In this document: piece by piece, positions 53,215 to 63,625 of the stretch
How positions within the stretch are numbered: the stretch's first letter is position 1
How the letters are laid out: every line of letters starts with the position of its first letter
Origin: Mantis religiosa
Lineage: Eukaryota; Arthropoda; Insecta; Mantodea; Mantidae
Assembly: GCA_030765055.1 (NCBI GenBank)
Contig: CM060955.1
Coordinates: forward strand, 103,464,201-103,528,200
DNA: 64,000 nucleotides
Direction: 5' to 3'
Made by a program: the position numbers and the translations under genes
Notes under the pieces: generated by a model
Told to the model about the DNA's origin: nothing
Database searches by the model: none
The model's input: the letters and a program-made list of their open reading frames with translations, nothing else

Positions 53215-54650
53215 GAGGGGTGCAAAACAAAGATTCTGGTATAGGAAAATTCAAATAAATTGGTTGCTGCTTCATCCAAAATGCAGGACAGTAATCCTGA
53301 GTTCCGTGCGAGATCCCTAAGACCTTTGAATTCTGTAAGGGCCACCTGAAGGTTATGCCTGAATTCCGTGCGGCTACCTGCTTCCTATACGATTTTATTA
53401 GCGGCCTACTAGCCTTACCTAGGAGGTACCACGAGGAGGTTGACTTCTTAGCCTCCCATTAATTCTACAAATATTTTTTAATTTCATTTTAATTCTTCCT
53501 TTTCTTCTTTTTATTCTATGTATTTTTTCTGATTTTAATTTTTTTCTGTTCAATTCTTAATATTAAAATGCTTATAGAAACCAAAGCAGCTTTTTATCTT
53601 CTTTTGGAAATAAAATTTTGAACATCTATTATACAAATAAGCTTTTTTCACCGTATAACACTTTCGTTGCGTTCGCTGGATAATCCTTGAAGCCGCTTGA
53701 CTTTGATGCCCATTCATATGTGTGATTAAAAAGCACAACATACTGTACTGAATCGGCCGAGCTAATTAACAGAGAAACAAGTTTCCACTCAGGTACCAAC
53801 GGTACTGAATTCAGGTTTGTAAAAGGGTCATTCAGGTAGTTCGCACGGAATTCCTGACGAGCCAACAAGAATTTTCGGGGAAAGGTAGAAAGCAATTAAA
53901 AAGTCGGGTTAAATCTACAACTGGAAGTGACACCGATGAGGAGATATGTGTCTAGCGATGAAGATGCTGATGAAGATGTCGAGTATCTTTTATGTAACAT
54001 TTCATTTTAAGCGGACAGTCAAGGAGAGAAATGCGTCAGGGTCGTGCAGTATTATGAGTGATGTCACGAAAAAGGTTCGTTACTAAATGTAAAGAGATTT
54101 CTTTGTGATATTTGTTTGAAAATTCTTTTTGAACAGTGAACATTTAAAACACGATGCACTATAACATATTTGTACAAACAAAGCATGGCAAGCTTTGTTG
54201 TATTATTCTTCCATTTTACTCAAAAAACGTGAATTTTCTAGGGGTAAGGAATTAGGAAAGTATTTAAGAAAATTGAAAGGTATTGAGTTTTTTATTGATA
54301 TATCTTTATACCAATTCTAAAGATGCTTCACTCGTATTTCTGTTCTATTGCGCATACTAGAGAAAAAATAAATAAAAGGTAAGCAATTATATAAAAAGAT
54401 GGATATTGAAACTAAATGCAAAGGTTTATCCAACAAAAGCTTCATTTTTAAGCATTCACTGACGCCACGCATGCTTGCTTTTTTATTCCGTGGAAATTTT
54501 CTTAACAAGTAAATGCGTGATTTTCCGTATAATTGTACAAGGAGGATACAATTTTGTTGTTATTGCTGTGATAAAGTTCTGAATTTAATAAATGCACGAA
54601 TTCTGAAGGGTGTTTAATTGTTATTATAACCAAATGCACGAGTGAAAGAG
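52502..54650. other. unassigned sequence with an A homopolymer
   Basis: 53176-53212 is an A37 run. CCGAAGCCTCCCG occurs twice on the minus strand near 53030-53085. CCTGAATTCCGTGCGG-like words recur at 53298, 53360 and, inverted, near 53845. These suggest a decayed repeat around the MULE, but I cannot define it. Confidence 0.4.
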
Positions 54651-54666
54651 TTATAGAACCAATAGG

Positions 54667-55272
54667 GATGACTCAGTCGGTTTCGTCTGTGGTCCAAAAT
54701 CAGGAGGCCCTGGTTCGATTCCCGTGGCCGACCTACTGACTTATTGGCTTTTTCGGGGGCTTTCCCGGGTCACTAGACAAATTCTGGGTAGGTTAATTAC
54801 ATCCCCCAAATTTTCTTTCCCTCCATTTCATCTTAATTACCATTTCACGCCATCACTCATCTGGTGGTCTCTTTCAGGGTAGAAGTTTCAGCGGGTGCCT
54901 CGGCGGTGCATGGCAGGATAATATGCTCCGAGGAAAACTACTTCCTCCTCCAGTAGGTCGGTTGCCGGTCTCCACTACTCTGCTGGGACCACTTCCGGAC
55001 CGCCAGCCAGGGGACCTTTGGAGCTCGGCTGCAGGGCTCGTTGGCTTCCCGCAGCAGGGGAGGGTGTCCGTTGCCCTGGCCTATCGGGGGAAGTCTCTAC
55101 CTAAGTAAACTGTATGGATCCTGCCCTTTGCACTGTCGTGGCTCCTTGGATCGGCCGCCCTGTCTCCTCTCACCTCATCCTTCCTACCAGGGGTGCCCCA
55201 CATGGCATAGGCACAATGGTTCCAGCATGGTGGCCTACATACCGAATCCCCTCATTAGGGAAATCCTAATGC
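54667..55272 (+). mobile_element. SINE-B, full length (606 bp) with 15-bp target-site duplication
   Basis: A perfect TATAGAACCAATAGG flanks the element at 54652-54666 and 55273-55287, defining both ends. The head has GATGACTCAGTCGG (A-box region) and CCTGGTTCGATTCCCG (B box) at tRNA-like positions. The body includes GGTTAATTACATCCCCC, TCGGCGGTGCATGGCAGGAT, GGCCTATCGGGGGAAG and a distal GGGGTGCCCCACATGGC segment. It is unusually long for a tRNA-derived SINE. Short open frames inside have no known match. Copies or fragments lie at 3.7, 9.2, 34.0-34.9 and 44.3 kb. Confidence 0.9.
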
Positions 55273-55287
55273 TATAGAACCAATAGG

Positions 55288-56140
55288 TATTAGCTTCATA
55301 TTCAACATGCAATGTACAAATGTGAAGAAAAACAAACGGGAGACTAAATATGGGCCACCTCTCTAAACGTAACATAACACATAATATATCTGGACGAGAT
55401 TTATTGGATTCATTATAGGATTTTTGTTATAGGTTTAATGATATATATATATCAATTTCGTTAACCCATATACTTATGTACTTTTTGTAGAGATATTCTT
55501 TGTTATCTTTTTAATTTTGCAATATTTAAACTGTAATCAAATGGGAAAAAGTTAACTTTCTTTATTCCTTGCCCTTGCAAAGAGAATGGATATTCAAATT
55601 CATCACATAGATCAGACCAGACCCTTAAAGACTCGACTATCACTTTAACACTATTGTATTTCCATTTTCTCTGTTCCCTACAGTAAAATTAGCAATGATA
55701 TAATTTCTGCAAATGTTTCATTAACATGAGGTGAATAGTGCAATAAACGAATGTAAAATTAGTGTGAACAGTAATAGAAAAAGTCATGTGAGTACAACTC
55801 ATACTGTTTTTAAAACGGTTTCTTTAATTTTCTCAATCGGAAGAGTTGTTTTAAAAGTTGTTTCCCTATTTATTAGGTCATTTGAAATTATTCTGTTAAG
55901 TAAAAGTATGTTGTGGAAGGCGTAAAAATAATAGACGAAATCATTTAACTGGTTTGTGACTTGGTAATTGTCAGATAAATTCATACTTACAAACCCTATT
56001 TACTTACGAGGATATAATGTGGAACACAACGAATCGCAACCGTTTATGCTGGTATGGCAGCATAACACGGTACAAAGTTGAATGGAAATTGTAATATGTA
56101 ATCTGTAATCATTTAAGTGTAGGGAATAATTATAAATTAT
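55288..56140. other. AT-rich sequence, no feature recognised
   Basis: Short chance frames only. Confidence 0.45.
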
Positions 56141-56146
56141 ATCATC

Positions 56147-56304
56147 GTCATCATCATCATCATCATCATCTTCTTCTTCTTCTTCTTCTTCTTCTTCTTC
56201 TTCTTCTTCTTCTTCTTCTTCTTCTTCTTCTTCTTCTTCTTCTTCTTCTTCTTCTTCTTCTTCTTCTTCTTCTTCTTCTTCTTCTTCTTCTTCTTCTTCT
56301 TCTT
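56147..56304. repeat. (TTC)n with (ATC)n flank, retrotransposon 3' tail
   Basis: About 8-10 ATC units then about 45 TTC units (GAT and GAA on the minus strand) directly after the C-terminal coding part of the minus-strand RT element. Confidence 0.95.
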
Positions 56305-57106
56305 CCTTCATGCTCTAGGCATTACTGCCTGTTGCAGTCTAGATAATTTGTTTTATTGGTTCAACCGTTCTCTTGGTCTCCCTATGTTCCTCTTTCCTAT
56401 TGGTCTATAGTTCATAAAATAACTGGTAAAATTTCTTTCTCCATGTTTTGTACATGGTTACCCATTCACTTCTATATTCTTGTACTCTATCATTCAGGTC
56501 GCATATCTCTAGCTCTTCACATATATCTTCATTTCGTTTGTGGTCGATTTTTCTATGTCCCTCAATGCTTCTTAGAAATTTCACTTCAATGGCCTGAAGT
56601 TTTCTTTTATCTTTTTCAGTTATGACCCATACTTCGCTGCTATATAGTATTTTAGGTACCGACATTACTTTGTAAAGTTTTTGAATGGTATCTTTACCTG
56701 CTTTATCTTTTAGACTTCTTTTTATTGTTCCATTTATATAGTAGAAGGTTTCTGACCTTTTAATTATGTATGTTTCTTTCTTATTACATGTAATAACCCA
56801 AGTGTTTGAATTCGTTTACCTGTTCTATATTATTATTTCCTATTACAATTTTGGATCTAATACTCTATTTACCTTTAAAAGCCATCACTGTACTTCTAAA
56901 TGGAGATATAGTCATATTAAACTACTTTAAAATTTTGTTTAGTTCGTGTATTGCCTTCTGAAGATTGTTTTCTGAATTAGAGATAATGTCCTCGTCATCT
57001 GCGAATGTAAGAGATATTACAAAGTCCTTTACGTTAACATTTGTGGTATATATTCATATCCTACTAATCCATTGTCTCATAATTTCGTCCGCATAAATGT
57101 TAAAAA

Positions 57107-58743
57107 TAATTGAACAACGAAGGGAAAAGAATTTGGAAACACATATCGCATTCATTGAACTGGAAAAGGCTTTTGATAGAATAAATCAAATAGATCAAAA
57201 CTGTGGCAAATATTAGAAAGTAAGGGGTACCCACCACATACTATTAATTCAATAAAAGGCATATACACAAATACAACTATAAGAATTGACACTGGGGATA
57301 GGTTAACAGAACAAATTGCTACCAATACTGGACTAAGACAAGGGTGTAACTTATCACCTACTCTATTTAGTATATATGGACGATATTCTACATGAATGGA
57401 AGGTTTTAGTAGACCTAGGAATGAAAATAAAATAGGGGATATTTATTAATACCCTACTGTTTGCGGATGACCAAATATTGACTTATCGGAATGAAAATCA
57501 ACTGCAAAGATCAATGTATATTCTAAATAATATGGTGCAAAAGTATAATTTTAAAATATCAGAAGAAAAAAAAATATGACTTTTAAAGGAAATTATAATG
57601 TATGATTAAAAATTGTTTTAGGAAATAATATTTTACAACAAATATCAAGTTTTAAATATTTAGGATGTAACATTAGTTTTAGAACAAATGATGATATAGA
57701 AGAAAAAGTAAACAAATTCCGAGCAACATGTGGGACATCCAAAGAACTTTTAAAAACAGAGTGACAAAGGATAAAAGAAATGACAATGTATAAGGTAATG
57801 GCTATTCCAACTTCACTATATGTGCCAACACAAAAGAATTTAAATACAATACAGACTGCAGAAGTGAAATTTTTAAGAAGTGCTAAAAGTTGTACAATGG
57901 TGGACAAAATAAGAACTGAGTATATTAGAAAGGCATTAGAAATCGAACCAATCCATAAAAAAATATCAGAACGAAGGCAACAATGGCATGAACAAATATT
58001 AAGAATGGAGGATGGAAGATATCCAAATTCAGTACTAAATTATAATCCAGAAAGGAAAAGAGAAGAGGACGACCCAGAAAACGTTGGAGAGATCTATGAA
58101 GCCGGAATGGGCGATATGCTCAAACCATGGAGTGAAGAAGAAGAAGAAGAAGAAGAAGAAGAAGAAGAAGAAGAAGAAGAAGAAGAAGAAGAAGAAGAAG
58201 AAGAAGAAGAAGAAGAAGAAGAAGAAGAAGAAGAAGAAGAAGAAGAAGAAGAAGAAGAAGAAGAAGAAGAAGAAGAAGAAGAAGAAGAAGAAGAAGAAGA
58301 AGAAGAAGAAGAAGAAGAAGAAGAAGAAGAAGAAGAAGAAGAAGAAGAAGAAGAAGAAGAAGAAGAAGAAGAAGAAGAAGAAGAAGAAGAAGAAGAAGAA
58401 GAAGAAGAAGAAGAAGAAGAAGAAGAAGAAGAAGAAGAAGAAGAAGAAGAAGAAGAAGAAGAAGAAGAAGAAGAAGAAGAAGAAGAAGAAGAAGAAGAAG
58501 AAGAAGAAGAAGAAGAAGAAGAAGAAGAAGAAGAAGAAGAAGAAGAAGAAGAAGAAGAAGAAGAAGAAGAAGAAGAAGAAGAAGAAGAAGAAGAAGAAGA
58601 AGAAGAAGAAGAAGAAGAAGAAGAAGAAGAAGAAGAAGAAGAAGAAGAAGAAGAAGAAGAAGAAGAAGAAGAAGAAGAAGAAGAAGAAGAAGAAGAAGAA
58701 GAAGAAGAAGAAGAAGAAGAAGAAGAAGAAGAAGAAGAAGAAC
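57107..58743 (+). mobile_element. non-LTR retrotransposon inserted in RT family 2, with giant GAA tail
   Basis: The plus strand, with frameshifts, encodes the middle and C-terminal part of a reverse transcriptase: AFIELEKAFDRINQ near 57145-57190, TGLRQGCNLSPTLFSIYMDD near 57330-57390, catalytic LLFADDQILTYRNENQ near 57455-57500, then MTMYKVMAIP, EVKFLRSAKSC and IRKALEIE to 58130. A GAA tail follows. The 9-base duplication TGTTAAAAA lies at 57098-57106 and 58744-58752, so this element inserted into the older minus-strand one. It is 5' truncated. Confidence 0.85.
58134..58742 (+). repeat. (GAA)~203 microsatellite at a retrotransposon 3' end
   Basis: About 609 bases of pure GAA with no visible interruption, directly after the RT C-terminus and before the target-site duplication. 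The long poly-Glu and poly-Lys frames across it are only the repeat read in phase and are not proteins. Copy number may be imprecise, since assemblies handle such tracts badly. Confidence 0.97.
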
Positions 58744-59005
58744 TGTTAAAAAGTAGCGTCCCTTACTAAGCCCAGATTTATATTCTCTATTTTGTGTTGT
58801 TGTGCTCTAAGTATTTATATCTTTTTTGTTCTTATAGATATTTTAATAGGTTCTATTAGGTAGAGTGGAATACCTCTTTGTTCCATAATTTTCCATAGTA
58901 TTTGTCTCTTAATCTTTTCAGTAGCCTTAGCATAGTCAATAAATAAAAGATGTGTTTCTCTGTTGAATTCTATATGCTTTTCTATCACTTGCTGTAGTAT
59001 AAATA

Positions 59006-59230
59006 TATTGGCTATGCAATACCTCCCTACTCAAATTATTATATCAAATACGAAAACTGATAACGAGTGAGGTAGTAGATGAGTTACAGTAGGATAAGCC
59101 CGTTTATCCTTTGTGTGCAGGGAATTAGGATATAGTTAATAAAATAACTATATAAGCTGTTTCAAAATAAACAACATAAGAAGGATAAAATGATTTTATT
59201 CGGAAACAAATACACCCTGAGATTTACAAT
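59006..59230. other. unassigned sequence
   Basis: Nothing recognised. Confidence 0.4.
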
Positions 59231-59235
59231 GTCCT

Positions 59236-59385
59236 TCCTGGGCCATGTTTCGGATTATATCCGAAACTAATTTTCCTAAGTTTCCCGAACCAAGCAAAAC
59301 CCGACCCACTACAGCGGTCATAGGGAATCGAACACAGTATCTCCTGTATGCGAGTCTGCACATTACTGGAGCGACTAACTGTTTT
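59236..59385 (-). mobile_element. tRNA-derived SINE-like fragment
   Basis: The minus strand has a B box TGTTCGATTCC (complement near 59323-59333) preceded by a degraded A-box region (TCGCTCCAGTAAT), and a body with GGGTCGGGTTTTGC. A perfect palindrome GTTTCGGATTATATCCGAAAC lies at 59248-59268 in the body. No second copy in the window. Confidence 0.45.
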
Positions 59386-59389
59386 AAAA

Positions 59390-61398
59390 ATCTGACCGTG
59401 GCTTCATTCTCGTGTTTCTCTTTTGTATCTACAACGAAATGGTTTGCGAAATCATTACTGCTATTACAGAAATATAACTATTTGTAACAAAAACTTCACT
59501 TGTCTTAAGAACGTGATGTCAGATTTTCTTATTAATTGAGATCGATTTCACAAACAAGTCGCTTGCGTCGTCAGTCAACACATCTCGTCGCTAAGGATAC
59601 CGGTTACAATATTATTGTTTTTTCAGTATTACCAAAATCTGAAAACGAAACGAACCTAAAAACGGCAGCAACTGCTGGTATTTCAAAATTCATTACGCGA
59701 TGCCTGTTCTTTTTATATAAATATATTTTCCCAAACCATTAAATCAATCGGACCATTTAATTGTTTTAATAATTTAACTTAGGGATTTATTTCATGGTTA
59801 AATGACCAAAAATGATCTGGTACGGCCGATTGATCAGTTTGATTATACTTGTTACGAAAATGTAATTTTGTTCTGGTTTCCAAATCACGTTTCGTCTTTC
59901 TAATATAAACTATTAGTACCAGTTCTTTTATTATTAGGAATTTTATCTTTTTCTTAGAGAAATGTAGTAAATTTTAAATACTATATTAATTTTAAGAAAC
60001 TAAATTTATACCAAACTCTTAACTTTTTTTGAATGTTTATTAACCCAAGGATGGTAGGTAAATATTTTATAATTTATAGTACTTTATAATCGTCTTTTAT
60101 TTTTTATGGGTAGACATATCATTAACAGCTTTTTATATATAAAATTTTCAATTTTCTTGTGTAAAGTCTTTATTAAAATTATTAATTGAAGCAGTATTAA
60201 TAATATTTTCCTAAGATAAGTGAAGTTTTTTTACAAATAGTTTTTTTTCTATTTTTATGGGTGGAAATATAATTAAGTTTATATATGTATTTAAAATTTT
60301 AACTTTTCTGGTATAAAGTCTTTATTAAAACCATTAATTGAAGTTGTTTTAAGAATATTTTCTTAAGATAAGTGAAGTTTTTTTCCAAATAGTTATATTT
60401 GTGTAATATTCATTTCTAGCTTCATTTTCTACGCAAGTACTGCTAACCTTTATTTCTATTAACAAGATTGGATATAAGAGACATTTTGTAAGAATATTTG
60501 TCGAAGAATGAGTAGAGAAACTTCGGTGAATATAAACTCTCGGAATTTATAAAATTAGAGACCACATTTTCTGGAGTCATGTATCTAACAGAGAGCACAT
60601 AGCCTAAAGGATTTTCAAATGACACTTCATGAAGGATACACTATAATTGGCTGACATGTAAAGTTTAGAAAAGTTTCCCTTAAATAAAAGTATGTCTTTT
60701 TACAATATATCTATACTTTTTTGTGTGAATCCTCTTTGAGAAGAGACCATGGAACTACAGTGTTTTATATTCTACTCCCCGCAGCAGAACTAATTACAAG
60801 GTACACAGAACCCAAGATCTTGATAGCGTTGCATGAACATAATAGCAAATTCCATGCAATTAGAACAAAGCAATTTCACCGAGGAAGAGGTTCAATTGCC
60901 TCAGAAAATAATCGAAAAGCAGCAGGACCTGTCGCTTCTCAGGTACGCTCAGACAATGAGGGCTTCGTAAACAAAGGGCTAGGATTTAATCGGGTATTTT
61001 GTGTCCATTATGCGAGAATATTACGGCAGCTCTGCGATACAGAAATGAGGTCCAATGAAAAGGAAGGCTCTTGGTCGATACCGACGCTCTGATTAGAAGA
61101 AAGAAAGAAGGCATGGCGCGAAGAAGAAGAGAGAAACCTTACAAAGATGGCAGAGTTCTTAATGAGAAGTGTATAGTGGAACAAAATTAATTATTGTTCC
61201 TTGAGCTTCAATGAAGAAACTAACAGGCAAGAGTTTAGTTACTACTTGCTGGGATAGCTTTACAGACACGGCGTAGCATTAACTGCTAGTTCTATGTTTT
61301 AATTACTATCTCTTTAATAACCTAAACAGCAGTTTGGAGAATGTTAATGTACGAGGTCGCAGTTCAGTATCCATATATCGAGCACTTTAAGCCTAGGG
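59390..61398. other. AT-rich sequence with a tandem duplication
   Basis: Apart from the 150-base duplication at 60102-60400 nothing is recognised. A purine-rich patch at 61090-61150 has short chance frames. Confidence 0.45.
60102..60400. repeat. ~150-bp tandem duplication, AT-rich
   Basis: Two head-to-tail copies, 60102-60252 and 60253-60400. Both contain TTTTATGGGT, TAAAGTCTTTATTAAAA, ATTAATTGAAG and AAGATAAGTGAAGTTTTTTT. They differ by scattered substitutions, so the duplication is not recent. Confidence 0.85.
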
Positions 61399-61400
61399 TA

Positions 61401-62642
61401 CGAGGGGGGTGCCGTGAAGTTTTAATTATCATCCTTTAGAACATGTGATAGAGAGCTTGTGTTGATATGTGGTTGTTATTTCTTCTCTATGTGGTCACCA
61501 TACAGATTTACTCATTTTTCCCGGCGTTTCTTTACCTTCCTAATACCTTGATTGTAGAAGTCTGCGGAATTCGCTTTAATCACTCTTACACTTCATTAAT
61601 GACGTCATTTGTGTTGTCAAATCGGCGACCATGCAACGGATTCTTCATTTCCGGGAACAAGAAAAAGTCACTTGATGAGAGATCGGGCGAATAAGGCGGA
61701 TGCTGTAAGGTTTCAAAGCCACATTCGCTTGTTTTGTCAACTGCAACTTGAGATGAATGAACTGGTGCATTGCCAGCCAGAAGACGAAAACCTTTGGAGA
61801 GTATACCGCGTCGCTTCTTAATCAGAGCTGTTCGCAACTTGTCCAGAAGATTGCAGTAGTATCTCCCAGTGATGGTTTGACCCTTGGCAAGATAATCTGT
61901 AAGAATGACTCCACGACAGTCCCAGAAAACTGAAACTATGACCTTCCCAGCTGACGTTTGCAACCTTTAACTTTTAAGAGGGGGAATTGACATTCCTCCA
62001 ATCCATGCTCATGGTTTTTGTCTCTGGATCATACTTCTAGATCCAGGATTCATCCAAGGTTACCAGATGATCAAAAAAATCATCTTCATCCTGTGCCAAA
62101 ATGTGTCATGAAATGTCACGGCATGTTTGCTTTTTGGAAAGGTATTAGCAAACAAGGAACCTACCATGCAGACACCTTAGACGTGTGCAGTTCGTCATGA
62201 ATAATTTTCCACACTCTACCATAACTAAGATGTGCCTCATTCATGTTCATTAGGATGATTGCTGTATTTCAGTATTAAAAACTCCGCTTTACTTACTGTG
62301 ACAGCATCGTCTGTCATTAACGGTCCACCACCTTTGGCTCATCTCTCTGGGACATATAACAAGTTTGAAATTTCCTTTCCCACCTAATAATAGTGTCATA
62401 CAATGGGCAATCATTTCCATAAACGTCTGCTATTTCATCATGAATTTCCTGGGCAGTTTTACCCTTCAAATGCGGGAACTAACTAGGGAAACAAACTTGG
62501 AAAAAAAAAAAAAAGCAAAAGGACCCAAGTCACTGAAACTACCAACATTATATCCCGATGAATCAATCTTGACAGCGAAACAATTTCATCACTCTAGCAT
62601 AAAAACTACCGGGTGATAATTAAAACTTTGCGACACCCATCG
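61401..62642 (-). mobile_element. mariner element with TIRs and TA duplication
   Basis: Left TIR CGAGGGGGGTGCCGTGAAGT..TTTAATTATC and right TIR (complement) CGATGGGTGTCGCAAAGT..TTTAATTATCACCC are flanked by TA at 61399-61400 and 62643-62644. Total 1242 bases, the normal mariner size. Transposase reads on the minus strand. Confidence 0.9.
61560..62470 (-). pseudogene. mariner transposase, catalytic Asp replaced
   Basis: The minus strand has GKTAQEIHDEIADVYGNDCP and IIRWEREFQ (N-terminal helix-turn-helix, near 62370-62460), VTLDESWI with the first aspartate (near 62040-62065, followed by a stop), and an uninterrupted 125-residue frame at 61963-61586. That frame holds SVFWDCRGVILTDYLAKGQT, LDKLRTALIKKR, then GNAPVHSSQVAV where family members have DNAP, and SPDLSSSDFFLFPEMKNPL with the third aspartate. 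Asp-to-Gly in the DNAP motif removes a catalytic metal ligand. With the stop as well, the copy is inactive. Confidence 0.88.
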
Positions 62643-62644
62643 TA

Positions 62645-63398
62645 TGTCAATGCTCAGTTGCTTAGTCTTCTATCATGTTTTTCTTTTCTTCGTTTCTTTT
62701 TCCTTCATTTCCTTCTTATTCCTCTGGTGTACCTTCAGGTTTCATGACTTGTGGCAGTCACGATTAATGTAGGATGATTTTTTTGAAATATACAGCATTG
62801 AAATTTTCAATAATGTATTAATCATATGTTAAGTGGTAAGTCTTCATTCGCTTTTTTCTTGTGGTACTATGGGATTTGAAAGCTGCTCTATAGCAGCCTA
62901 CATTCTATTATTTAATAACTCAACCCTCTTGTACGTCAATTAGATCGACAGTGTCCGCTCGGTGTTTAAATATGAACCTCAGATATGTCGGCATCGGTGA
63001 AAAGTGCCAACCTGCTACGTTTGCTAATGCTAGCTTTTTGAAGAAAGAAATCATAACCAATGTTATCTTAAACCAAAGTTAAAAATGTGAAAGGTGAATT
63101 TTTGCAATTCAGTTCCGTTCAATACCCTACTAACAGATTCTTCAGACAGAAAATATATATCCCGAGCATGTTTAATTACAAATATAAATAGTATTAATTT
63201 TGTTATTGCAATCTGAAATTAGATGTTACATATTTCTTTTGAAATAACGCGAATGATATTTATCACTACAAAAATGTACCCAGTTACAAATAAAATAATT
63301 ATGAAATATCTTCATTACTGTTATGTGATATAAAATATACAAAAAAGTTAACTGACCAGTATCGATAATTTTAGGGTGATTTGCATCAAGAGCACATA
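62645..63398. other. AT-rich sequence, no feature recognised
   Basis: No supportable feature. Confidence 0.45.
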
Positions 63399-63495
63399 CA
63401 AAAAAAAAAAAACACACACACACACACAGACACACACACAGACACACACACAGACACACACACAGACACACACAGACACACACACACACACACAG
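63399..63495. repeat. A run and (CA)n/(CACAGA)n microsatellite
   Basis: A12 followed by about 80 bases of CA with regularly spaced GA interruptions (CACACACAGA-type units). Poly-Val-Cys frames are artefacts. Confidence 0.95.
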
Positions 63496-63625
63496 TTCGT
63501 CTGTGTGTGTATTCCAACAACACTAGTTATAACATTATACCGTTGATATGAGAAGTCTCTGTTTATATTTATAAACACAAATATAATTATAAAAACCACT
63601 TAGGAATTAAGAAATTAAAGTACCG

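Larger units (their letters stand above)
56141..59005 (-). mobile_element. 5'-truncated non-LTR retrotransposon (RT family 2), split by a nested element
   Basis: Two separated minus-strand blocks form one element. 58753-59005 encodes LLFIDYAKATEKIKRQILWK and IPLYLIE (finger/palm start of RT). 56405-57098 encodes LFNIYADEIMRQW, the catalytic TFADDEDII near 56990-57015, and the C-terminal SVPKILYSSEVWVI, EVKFLRSIEG. The 3' tail is (GAA)n(GAT)n at 56147-56304. Removing 57107-58743 and one TSD copy brings the two parts together near the GLSKG/LLFNIY junction. Imperfect TATAAAT(T)ATAT flanks may be its own duplication. Confidence 0.8.

Noticed and set aside
56000..56311. Poly-Glu/Asp protein on the minus strand
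   Set aside because: Translation of the (GAA)(GAT) 3' tail of a non-LTR element.
57780..58769. Long open frame with a 200-residue poly-Glu tail
   Set aside because: It is the C-terminus of a broken reverse transcriptase running into the GAA tail. The poly-Glu and poly-Lys parts are only the microsatellite read in phase.
63226..63599. Cys-Val repeat proteins
   Set aside because: Frames across the CA microsatellite.
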